Of a stretch of DNA of 25,525 nucleotides, positions 6,868 through 13,486 are shown one piece after another. The DNA is from JAAYJR01 sp964563975 (GTDB taxonomy: Bacteria > Bacteroidota > Bacteroidia > Bacteroidales > Prolixibacteraceae): positions 1 to 25,525 of the forward strand of contig CAZLZJ010000029.1 in assembly GCA_964563975.1 (NCBI GenBank), written 5' to 3'. The stretch's first letter is position 1. Each line of letters begins with the position of its first letter. The notes beneath the pieces are model-generated. The model had not been told where the DNA came from and searched no databases. It worked only from the letters and a program-made list of their open reading frames with translations. The translations under genes and the position numbers were made by a program.

Positions 6868-8028
6868 TTTTATAGAAATATGCAGGATATAAAATTTCGC
6901 CAACGACAAAAAGAACTACGCAACTATTTTACCTCGGGTAAAAAGACCAATTCTTGTGAAAACAAGATTATTATAAAAAAACTCAAATTTGATTCCACCG
7001 GGTTAAATGATTTTATTTCTAACCAAACCTCTTATATTCAACGAGATATTTCAATTGCTGAAAATAACAACTTTTATTATACTGTATTTATGCCTTCGGA
7101 CACAATAAAATACAGATCGTTTATCTTATTATTACATGGGCTTAATGAAAGGAGATGGGACAAGTATCTTTATTGGGCAGAATATATTGCCTTAAATACA
7201 GGGAAGCCGGTAATTTTGTTTCCAATGGCTTTTCATATTAACAGATCTCCATCCTGGTGGACAGATCCAAGATTAACCGGATCATTAATTAAAAAGAGGA
7301 TAATGAGATTAGGCAATAATCGCTCATTAAGCTTTGTAAATGTATCTCTCAGTGAGCGACTGACAGAAGAGCCTGCACGATTTTACAGCTCAGGTTATCA
7401 GACTATTCAAGATATTATTTCCCTGATAAAGCAAATAAAAAGCGGAATGCATCCATTTTTAAGTGACGATGCTTCAGTTGATATTTTCTCATATTCAATC
7501 GGCTCCTTTCTGGCTGAAATTCTCCTGATGGCCAATCCATTTAATCTTTTTTCAACCTCCCGGCTTTTTATCTTTTGCGGTGGCTCCATTTTTAGCAATA
7601 TGTACGGAGAATCAAAATATATAATGGATAAAACCACCTATGAAAGGTTATATAATTACTATTGTTTTGAATGGTTTAACAATGAAAAGCATATATTCCG
7701 TAATAGAGAGAAGTTACACCATGTTATTGCCCGGGCCTTTAATACTTTTATCAGGCAGGATAGATACAAAAAAGAAAGAGAGACATTTTTTCATCAATTA
7801 AAAAATCGAATATCAGGTGTTTGTCTGATGAAAGACAAGGTAATGCCATGGTCAGGCATTGAAGCATGTATGGGCAGCCAAAAGGCAAAAGAACATTTTA
7901 TCCTTTTAGATTTCCCTTACTCCTATACTCACGAATCACCCTTTCCATCAAGTGGAAATATTGATGATAGTATACTGAATTCTTCATTTAAAAAGGTTTT
8001 CCAAAGATGCGTCTCTTTTCTGGCATAA
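6856..8028 (+). CDS. Alpha/beta-hydrolase family protein of unknown substrate
   Basis: This is a 390-residue protein without signal peptide or membrane segments. LLLHGLNERRWDKYLYWAEY (from about 91) is the HG oxyanion strand of an alpha/beta hydrolase. VDIFSYSIGSFLAEILL (about 208-224) is the nucleophile elbow, with Ser214 in S-Y-S-I-G. KDKVMPW and YTHESPFP in the last 60 residues offer the Asp and His of a catalytic triad. The order and spacing are right for an active enzyme. It may belong to the Bacteroidota group DUF6051, but I state that from memory only. ATG at 6856 is used here; Met9 at 6880 is a possible alternative start and would free the coding region from most of the paired segments. 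It runs divergently from the LytTR gene and ends 8 bases before the converging antiporter gene. Confidence 0.8.
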   Translation: MLISFYRNMQDIKFRQRQKELRNYFTSGKKTNSCENKIIIKKLKFDSTGLNDFISNQTSYIQRDISIAENNNFYYTVFMPSDTIKYRSFILLLHGLNERRWDKYLYWAEYIALNTGKPVILFPMAFHINRSPSWWTDPRLTGSLIKKRIMRLGNNRSLSFVNVSLSERLTEEPARFYSSGYQTIQDIISLIKQIKSGMHPFLSDDASVDIFSYSIGSFLAEILLMANPFNLFSTSRLFIFCGGSIFSNMYGESKYIMDKTTYERLYNYYCFEWFNNEKHIFRNREKLHHVIARAFNTFIRQDRYKKERETFFHQLKNRISGVCLMKDKVMPWSGIEACMGSQKAKEHFILLDFPYSYTHESPFPSSGNIDDSILNSSFKKVFQRCVSFLA

Positions 8029-8036
8029 GTTTTTTG

Positions 8037-8987
8037 TCAGCCGCGCAACAAATATATAAGGTATCCGGCATAAAAAACTAAAAAAGTCCCTGCCTCCCAC
8101 CGGTCAAGCTTTTTTCTCTTACCTGTAAACATTGCTATAAATAGAAAAATCGTTCCAAATGACAAAAAACAGATATCAAAATTAAAGGTCTTATTAAACT
8201 CAACAGGTCTTATAATCGAGCTTATACCAATAATCAGAAAAATATTAAAAATATTGGATCCTATAATATTGCCTATAGCAATATCGTCATTCTTCTTAAC
8301 TGCAGCGGTAATCGTTGTAGCCATTTCAGGTAAAGAGGTTCCTGCAGCCACTATTGTTAAAGCAATAACCTTTTCACTTGCTCCGATTGCCTGAGCAATT
8401 TGAACTGCATTGACCACTATCAGCCTGCCTCCAATAATCAACCCTGCAAGGCCTGATAATATAAGCAAAATAATTTGGATAACACTTCGCTGAATACGTG
8501 TGTCACTTTGTATACTAACATTAACCTTTAATTGTTTGTATACATAAATAAGAAATAGGCTGAAAAAGAATAATAATATAAATCCTTCAAACCGGGAGAT
8601 TCTCCCGGTTGAGGATGTAAAAAAATCATTGCCGAAAATATATATCATAAAAATTGCCAGGAATGAAAAGGGTATCTCTTTTGATATTGTACTTCTTTGA
8701 ATAGTAAGAGGTGTGATCACTCCTGCTATTCCAAGGATCACAAAAATATTGACAATACTACTGCCAATTATATTGCCAAGAACAATATCATGATGACCTT
8801 CAAATGCTGCAAAAGTATTCACCACCAATTCCGGTGAAGAAGTTCCAAATGCCACAACAGTCAAACCAATTGATAGATTCGATACATTGAACTTCCGGGC
8901 CAGTGCCGAGGCTCCTTCCACTAACCAGTCTGAACCTTTGATAAGCAATAAAAAACCAAGAATTAAAAGAAAAATTTGAAGTGTCAT
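8037..8987 (-). CDS. Calcium/sodium antiporter (CaCA family, YrbG-like)
   Basis: This 316-residue, very hydrophobic protein has the two-fold internal repeat of cation/Ca2+ exchangers. Repeat 1 holds GTSSPELVVNTFAA followed by GNIIGSSIVNIFVILG. Repeat 2 holds GTSLPEMATTITAA followed by GNIIGSNIFNIFLIIG. The Glu in each SPE/LPE motif and the Asn in each GNIIGS motif are the ion-binding residues known from this family. About ten membrane segments are expected, as usual for the length. It exchanges Na+ (or K+/H+) for Ca2+ across the inner membrane. A GC-rich perfect palindrome lies inside the gene in the loop between the two repeats. It is convergent with the hydrolase gene and preceded on its strand by an unknown gene 81 bases upstream. 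Confidence 0.92.
   Translation of the reverse strand: MTLQIFLLILGFLLLIKGSDWLVEGASALARKFNVSNLSIGLTVVAFGTSSPELVVNTFAAFEGHHDIVLGNIIGSSIVNIFVILGIAGVITPLTIQRSTISKEIPFSFLAIFMIYIFGNDFFTSSTGRISRFEGFILLFFFSLFLIYVYKQLKVNVSIQSDTRIQRSVIQIILLILSGLAGLIIGGRLIVVNAVQIAQAIGASEKVIALTIVAAGTSLPEMATTITAAVKKNDDIAIGNIIGSNIFNIFLIIGISSIIRPVEFNKTFNFDICFLSFGTIFLFIAMFTGKRKKLDRWEAGTFLVFYAGYLIYLLRG
8590..8610. repeat. GC-rich perfect palindrome inside the antiporter gene
   Basis: The arms AACCGGGAGA (8590-8599) and TCTCCCGGTT (8601-8610) are exact reverse complements around one central base. The site encodes part of the loop between the two exchanger repeats. It is far more GC-rich than its surroundings. It may be a binding site, an mRNA hairpin or a remnant of a small palindromic repeat; no second copy was seen in the window. 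Confidence 0.5.
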
Positions 8988-9068
8988 ATAATAAATTAAT
9001 ATCTACTGCAAATATTGCTTTAATAAAACATAAAATATTACAGCTTTACATTTTTTCAGCCAAATTTA

Positions 9069-9554
9069 TCAGTTTTTAAGCTTATCTCTGATTATTCCTT
9101 CCCATTTTTCTGCAAATTGCAACTCTCCGCTTACCTGCGTCCCCCCATCAGAATTAAAAACCTCTATAACAATATCCGGCTGAGATTTTATTTTTGACCT
9201 GAAAGCCAAACCTATCTTATCAATAACCTGCAGTGTTACACCCTCACTGCCCGGACTGCTTATCTGCTTGTATACTTTACAATTTTGAATCTCCTTTAAA
9301 TCAACTGATATATTAACAAATTCTTTACCTGAGCTATTTATAAAAAACAAATAATTATTCTTTTCATCTATACCTATAATTTGCTTGCAGCAATGCTCAA
9401 ACTTAGTGACTTTACAATTCTGTGCCCCGGCTAAAGAAGATAAAAAGCCAAGTAATTTCTTCTCTTTTCTTTTCCTTAAAAATTCTATTATCATAATAGG
9501 TAAAATGCATAGGGCTATTAATACAGCTCCCACTATAACTGTTCCTGAATCCAT
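9069..9554 (-). CDS. Conserved-looking membrane-anchored protein, function unknown
   Basis: This 161-residue protein has one N-terminal membrane segment (about residues 6-26) followed by a strongly basic stretch RKRKEKK. The remaining roughly 125 residues should therefore face the cytoplasm. That soluble part looks like alternating beta strands (NYLFFINSSGKEFVNISVDL, VTLQVIDKIGLAFRS) with a final amphipathic helix (AEKWEGIIRDKL). Cys-rich spots (NCKVTKFEHCCK) have no recognised metal motif. A PH-like or other small beta domain is possible, but I cannot name a family. It lies between the secreted gene at 9636-10010 and the antiporter, all on one strand. A short hairpin separates it from the upstream gene. 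ATG at 9554 is the only sensible start. Confidence 0.6.
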   Translation of the reverse strand: MDSGTVIVGAVLIALCILPIMIIEFLRKRKEKKLLGFLSSLAGAQNCKVTKFEHCCKQIIGIDEKNNYLFFINSSGKEFVNISVDLKEIQNCKVYKQISSPGSEGVTLQVIDKIGLAFRSKIKSQPDIVIEVFNSDGGTQVSGELQFAEKWEGIIRDKLKN

Positions 9555-9581
9555 TTTAAAAATGTTTAAAAAATATTTAAC

Positions 9582-9595
9582 GGACAGAAATGTCC
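9582..9595 (-). terminator. Short hairpin with GAAA loop, weak terminator candidate
   Basis: GGACA and TGTCC form a 5-bp stem around GAAA on the plus strand (TTTC on the minus strand). On the minus strand it comes after the gene ending at 9636, and a T-rich run follows after some ten bases. The stem is short and the T run is not adjacent, so termination would be weak. Confidence 0.25.
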
Positions 9596-9635
9596 TGTAA
9601 TAATAAAAAACTCACACTAAAAATATTTCAACACT

Positions 9636-10010
9636 TTAAAACAGATCAAAAAAATAGTGAAATGGAAATATGATATCCGGACTACAAAGGCTGAGCTCTA
9701 TCCCCTCTTCAAAATAAAAATTATGAATAAAAGGATTGACTTCCTGATATTCCGAATCTAAAATAACTACTGAAAAATGATTATATGGATATCTTTGAGG
9801 TGAGGGAACCTGATTATTGGATAAACTAATTGAACTTTCAGTCTTCTCAATGTGCAGATAATAAGAGAAAGGACTTTCTTTAATAATTTCAGGTTTATCA
9901 GTGGATACCGGAATGTTGTTATCCGGAATCTGATAATTGCTGTATACTGTATTGGCTACAAAGCAAAAGAATACAGTAAAAACACCCAATATTTTAGCAA
10001 TATTTTTCAC
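9636..10010 (-). CDS. Small secreted protein of unknown function, GTG start
   Basis: This 124-residue protein has a classic signal peptide: MKNIAK, a hydrophobic core and a cut near VYS at residue 24. The mature part is about 100 residues, polar and Pro/Ser-rich, ending in an aromatic stretch (IIFPFHYFFDLF). No domain is recognised. The start is GTG at 10010. No ATG lies in the frame upstream before a stop, and there is no later Met, so GTG is needed to keep the signal peptide. A perfect -7 element TATCTTTG ends 5 bases before this GTG, which would make the message leaderless or nearly so. Alternatively it is read from a longer transcript with the gene ending at 10035. Moderately sure it is a real gene, because of the signal peptide. 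Confidence 0.55.
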   Translation of the reverse strand: MKNIAKILGVFTVFFCFVANTVYSNYQIPDNNIPVSTDKPEIIKESPFSYYLHIEKTESSISLSNNQVPSPQRYPYNHFSVVILDSEYQEVNPFIHNFYFEEGIELSLCSPDIIFPFHYFFDLF

Positions 10011-10014
10011 AGCC

Positions 10015-10022
10015 CAAAGATA
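10015..10022 (-). promoter_or_regulatory. -7 element TATCTTTG directly before the GTG start at 10010
   Basis: TATCTTTG on the minus strand is an exact TAnnTTTG match. Its distance to the GTG (4 bases between) would place the transcription start at or within a base or two of the start codon. No good -33 TTTG is seen, so chance is possible. Confidence 0.3.
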
Positions 10023-10034
10023 ACAGATTCAGGA

Positions 10035-10553
10035 TTAAAAATAAATAATCCGAAATTCATTTCCTTCCCAATGCTCTTTATAATATGTCTTCAAATGATT
10101 AGCTTCAAAGAGTCTCACTTTACTGTCTTCAAAAATTATCACATTGACTCTGTGATGACCGCTAACCCAATGAAAAAGACCTGAACCCATACCAACGGCA
10201 AAAGAGTATTTTGCATTGGGTATCTTATTGGCAAAGCGATATAAAAAAGAGAGATAATCAAGTGCAAAATTATCACAATCAAATAGTTCAGGAACATAAG
10301 AAGGCTTATACCTGCCATAAATATTATTAAACTCAGTCTGCACGGAATAAGGGAGGAGGTAATAAAAATGGTCACTCGGCTCCTCTATTTTCTTAAGATG
10401 GGTACCAAATTCCAGGGTAGCCAGATTAATAAATTCATCAGGAGTAATAATTTGAAAATTTTTTGCATCAAATTTTTTTGCAATATCAGCAATATCCTTT
10501 AAAATATTTGACTCTTCAGATTTCCCACAAATCAGATCTTTTAACCAACTCAT
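10035..10553 (-). CDS. Cysteine-peptidase-like (transglutaminase/papain-type fold) protein, function unknown
   Basis: This 172-residue cytoplasmic protein has the motif LFDCDNFALDY (residues 90-100) with Cys93 at the start of a helix. It then has SGHHRVNVIIF (131-141) with His133/His134 starting a strand, and VRLFEANH (146-153) with Glu150. Cys-helix, His-strand and acidic-strand in this order is the layout of small papain-like and transglutaminase-like peptidases. DCD-F-A followed by GH..N and an F/IE. element is also familiar from the peptidase domain of MOA-type lectins and from phage proteins. It begins 11 bases after the stop of the M19 dipeptidase, so it probably shares that transcript. 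A peptidase or amidase acting on the same peptides is a plausible inference, but substrate and activity are unproven. Confidence 0.55.
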   Translation of the reverse strand: MSWLKDLICGKSEESNILKDIADIAKKFDAKNFQIITPDEFINLATLEFGTHLKKIEEPSDHFYYLLPYSVQTEFNNIYGRYKPSYVPELFDCDNFALDYLSFLYRFANKIPNAKYSFAVGMGSGLFHWVSGHHRVNVIIFEDSKVRLFEANHLKTYYKEHWEGNEFRIIYF

Positions 10554-10564
10554 CTCTTATTTTA

Positions 10565-11638
10565 TTAAAGGTTTTTATAAAGAAAACGAATCCAGTTGTC
10601 ACTCATTATATTTTTTATGTCATTATTGTCAAAGCCTCTTTTTGCAAGCATTGAAGGTATTTTTTGTAAATCAGCAATAGTGTCCATATCATATGGGCAC
10701 TGTTCTTTCCCATACCCTCCGTCAAGGTCAGAGCCGATAGCAGCAATTAATGAATTACCTGCCAACTGACAGATATGGTCAATATTATCAATCATTATCT
10801 CAAGGGTAACACCTTTTTTTACCGGGTCTGATTTCCCCCTGACCCAGCCGGGTACCATCATCCATGCATCCAAAGCTACGCCTATCACAGCACTCCTGCT
10901 TATTAACTCTTTTATCTGTTGATCAGAAAATTGTCTGTTGTGCGGAACAAATACTCTGCAGTTATTATGGCTGGCCCAGACCGGACCGTTATAAATACTC
11001 ATTGTTTCCCAAAAACTCTCATCGCATAAATGTGTGGCATCCAGGATTATCCCCAACCTTTCAATCTCTTTTACCAGCTCACGTCCTTTACTTCCAAGAC
11101 CTCCGGATGAATCTGTACCATAAGCATATGTACCGGGGCCATAATGCGCCGGCCCTATTGCACGCAATCCGTAATTATAAGCTCTTTCCAAATAATCCGG
11201 TGTAACGATTGAGTCTGCACCTTCAAGGCTTAACAAATACCCTATAGGTGTATTTAAAGGGTCTTTCTCCCAATTGTCCAGATGTTTCCGAAGATCATTT
11301 GAGGTTGTGATCTGTATAATCTCTCCGGCTTCTTCCATAGCTTTATACCAGGCAAGCTGTCCCTGGGTTTGAGCCCAGGCTTGCTCAGCAGAGTTCCATC
11401 CCGGTAATTTACTTCCTCTTTTTACATACCTGCCTATCTGTGTGGCAACACATAAACCTATATTGCCCCGGCGCATGGCAGGAAAACTGACAGTACCCCT
11501 TCCTCTGTCAGGCTTATCAGTCATCCCCTCTTCACTTTTTCTTATCTCATCTACGGTCCATCTCAGATCCCTGTTCCATTCCATTGCATTCATGGAAAGA
11601 TCAAGATGCCCGTCAAAAATTAAAAAATTATTACTCAT
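10565..11638 (-). CDS. Membrane-dipeptidase family (peptidase M19) metallohydrolase
   Basis: From ATG 11638 the product is 357 residues. This start follows the upstream gene's stop by one base; an in-frame upstream start at 11674 would lie inside that gene and add residues unlike the family. Motifs are FDGHLDLS (metal-binding HxD) near the N-terminus, SLEGADSI (bridging Glu), ILDATHLCDESFW (metal His), WASHNNCRVFVPHNRQFSDQQI (His and conserved Arg), and AAIGSDLDGG (conserved Asp). This is a complete zinc dipeptidase site on a TIM barrel. M19 enzymes cut dipeptides, often with a D-residue at the C-terminal position, and some act on N-acyl-D-amino acids. No signal peptide is present, so it is cytoplasmic. 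Next to a D-amino-acid PLP enzyme, cleavage of L-Xaa-D-Xaa is likely. Confidence 0.9.
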   Translation of the reverse strand: MSNNFLIFDGHLDLSMNAMEWNRDLRWTVDEIRKSEEGMTDKPDRGRGTVSFPAMRRGNIGLCVATQIGRYVKRGSKLPGWNSAEQAWAQTQGQLAWYKAMEEAGEIIQITTSNDLRKHLDNWEKDPLNTPIGYLLSLEGADSIVTPDYLERAYNYGLRAIGPAHYGPGTYAYGTDSSGGLGSKGRELVKEIERLGIILDATHLCDESFWETMSIYNGPVWASHNNCRVFVPHNRQFSDQQIKELISRSAVIGVALDAWMMVPGWVRGKSDPVKKGVTLEIMIDNIDHICQLAGNSLIAAIGSDLDGGYGKEQCPYDMDTIADLQKIPSMLAKRGFDNNDIKNIMSDNWIRFLYKNL

Positions 11639-11639
11639 T

Positions 11640-12758
11640 TTAATAAATAATTTGTCTTTTCCCCGCAATAACATCCCACTGCTCTGTCACCGTTTTATCA
11701 TAAACAACAGAAACTTTATCAAAACGATCAACAGTAGGACAAATATGAACAGGAATACTGTAAAGTGTATCCCCGACCTCAAAATTATCGGCTGCTCCTG
11801 TCTTAATTACCATATGTTCTTCACTTTGCCCAACAATAACATAATCATCTAATCCAAGAATTTTTATCCTGGGCTGAGGCATTTCTGATGCCACAGCCTT
11901 ATATCCCAAATCAATACAAATCAGGTTTGCTGAGGGCTTGCTGATTACCCGGTTAAACAAAACTGCAGCATATAAAAAATTCATATCAGAAAATGAACTG
12001 CCATATCCAAAATCCCATAAAACTGTAGTACCGGGACTGCATTCAACATCTTTTCTGAGAATATGTACCGGAAATGTAGGAGTACCCCCTGCAACTATCT
12101 TTAAATTATCTATTCCTGAAGATTTCAGCTCATTGACTAAATCATTAACAGCAGAGAAAATATCATTCGATATTTTATGCCTTTTTAAGGTGTCACTTTC
12201 ATTAACATGTCCATCATAGACATGCAATCCCTCTAAAACCAAACCCGGCATTTTAATGATTTTTCTTACAAGGGCTTTTGCATTATCACCGGGAATTATG
12301 CCGGTACGGTTCATTCCGTTATTAATATCAAGCCACAAATTTACTGTACTATTATGGAAAACTGCCTGAGATGATAGTCTGTCAACAATCTTTTCCGAAT
12401 CAACAATAGATGAAATTTTAATATTTTTAAACTCTTTTTTTAATCTGAAAAATCTATCAATATTAGGCCCCACAGGCTGAACGGCAAGCATGACATCTTT
12501 TCCTCCGCAGCGTGCAACCATCTCTGTTTCAGCAATTGTGGCACATTTAAATTTTGTAATTCCCTGATCAATCAACATATTGGTAATCTCAGCCATTTTA
12601 TGTGTTTTCACATGAGGACGAAGCCTGTTTATATCACCGGCAATTTTTATCATTCGCGCTATATTAACCTTTACTCTGTCAGGATAAATTAAAAGTGAAG
12701 GAGAATACACCTCCTCTTCATTTTTTACTGTATACCATAATTTTTCCAATTCTGCCAT
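11640..12758 (-). CDS. Fold-type III PLP enzyme of the D-serine dehydratase / D-threonine aldolase family
   Basis: This 372-residue protein has an N-terminal alanine-racemase-like barrel and a C-terminal beta domain. RPHVKTHK (residues 47-54) carries the PLP lysine, probably Lys51. LDINNGMNRTGI (about 143-154), GLHVYDGHV (177-185) and AGGTPTFP (223-230) line the cofactor pocket. The C-terminal metal motif is VHICPT with His338 and Cys340. As I recall, eukaryotic-type D-serine dehydratases and D-3-hydroxyaspartate dehydratases bind zinc by a His-x-Cys pair, while characterised D-threonine aldolases use His-x-Asp. The dehydratase reading is therefore favoured: D-serine to 2-aminoacrylate, then pyruvate and ammonia. 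RidA directly upstream and the dipeptidase one base downstream support D-amino-acid catabolism. Precise substrate unknown. Confidence 0.88.
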   Translation of the reverse strand: MAELEKLWYTVKNEEEVYSPSLLIYPDRVKVNIARMIKIAGDINRLRPHVKTHKMAEITNMLIDQGITKFKCATIAETEMVARCGGKDVMLAVQPVGPNIDRFFRLKKEFKNIKISSIVDSEKIVDRLSSQAVFHNSTVNLWLDINNGMNRTGIIPGDNAKALVRKIIKMPGLVLEGLHVYDGHVNESDTLKRHKISNDIFSAVNDLVNELKSSGIDNLKIVAGGTPTFPVHILRKDVECSPGTTVLWDFGYGSSFSDMNFLYAAVLFNRVISKPSANLICIDLGYKAVASEMPQPRIKILGLDDYVIVGQSEEHMVIKTGAADNFEVGDTLYSIPVHICPTVDRFDKVSVVYDKTVTEQWDVIAGKRQIIY

Positions 12759-12803
12759 CTTATATTAATTTAATAAAACAATTGCTACAAAACGTCAGCA
12801 ATT

Positions 12804-13277
12804 TTATTCAATCTGATAAAGTTCAAATACAGCTTCAACTTCAACCGGAATATTAGAAGGAAGGGTCATTCCAACAGCACTCCTGACACCTATTCCATCT
12901 TCCTCTCCAAACAGTTCGGCCATCAATTCACTAAACCCGTTAATAACGGCCGGCTGATGCTGGAAATCAGAAGTGCAGTTTACCATGCCTAAAACTTTAA
13001 CAAGCCTTTTTATCCTGTTCAATTCCCCAAAATACTCTTTAATTGTCGACAACATTGCCAGCCCTGCCTGTCGCGCAGCAAGTTTGCCCTCTTCAACTGT
13101 AAGATCATCGCCCAGCTTCCCTGTCATAAGGGTTCCGTCAATTTTTACAGGTCCCTGGCCCGACAAATAAAGAAATTTATCAATTACAAGGAGAGGTTTG
13201 TATATACCGCCGGGTTTTGGAGCCGGAGGAAGTTCCAATCCCAACTCCTTAATTTTTAATTCTCTGTCTTGCTTCAT
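12804..13277 (-). CDS. RidA/YjgF-family enamine/imine deaminase
   Basis: This 157-residue protein is somewhat longer than the 125-130 typical of RidA owing to an N-terminal stretch ELGLELPPAPKPGGIYKP. That stretch marks the YjgF-like subgroup that carries PPAPKPGG near its start. Core motifs are FLYLSGQGPV, AARQAGLAMLSTIKEYFG, RLVKVLGMVNC and the end VRSAVGMTLPSNIPVEVEAVFEL. The Arg of VRSAVG corresponds to the active-site Arg105 of E. coli/Salmonella RidA. RidA proteins hydrolyse reactive enamine/imines such as 2-aminoacrylate, made by PLP dehydratases. The gene downstream at 45 bases encodes just such an enzyme. A TACCTTTG promoter element lies 57 bases upstream, close to the assembly gap. 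Confidence 0.9.
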   Translation of the reverse strand: MKQDRELKIKELGLELPPAPKPGGIYKPLLVIDKFLYLSGQGPVKIDGTLMTGKLGDDLTVEEGKLAARQAGLAMLSTIKEYFGELNRIKRLVKVLGMVNCTSDFQHQPAVINGFSELMAELFGEEDGIGVRSAVGMTLPSNIPVEVEAVFELYQIE

Positions 13278-13333
13278 ACTTTCATTTTTTCAATTTATTA
13301 ATCTGCAATTTTCATACGTAAATGAACTATTTT

Positions 13334-13341
13334 CAAAGGTA
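13334..13341 (-). promoter_or_regulatory. -7 promoter element upstream of the RidA gene
   Basis: TACCTTTG on the minus strand is an exact TAnnTTTG match, 56 bases before the RidA ATG at 13277. Predicted transcription start is about 13327. The -33 region is weak and the contig ends at 13364, so upstream control sites cannot be judged. Confidence 0.4.
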
Positions 13342-13364
13342 TCATATAGCTTGCTCGCATATGT

Positions 13365-13464
13365 NNNNNNNNNNNNNNNNNNNNNNNNNNNNNNNNNNNN
13401 NNNNNNNNNNNNNNNNNNNNNNNNNNNNNNNNNNNNNNNNNNNNNNNNNNNNNNNNNNNNNNNN
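13365..13464. other. Assembly gap (100 N)
   Basis: Exactly 100 unknown bases, the usual placeholder for a gap of unknown size between scaffolded contigs. It lies between the GntP permease and the RidA gene. The real interval may be longer or shorter and may contain further genes of the cluster. Confidence 0.98.
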
Positions 13465-13486
13465 ATTTGTTTATATTTTAAAATAA

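Noticed and set aside
11639..11674. Upstream start for the M19 dipeptidase
   Set aside because: It overlaps the end of the PLP enzyme gene and the extra residues do not look like the family; ATG 11638 follows the stop by one base.
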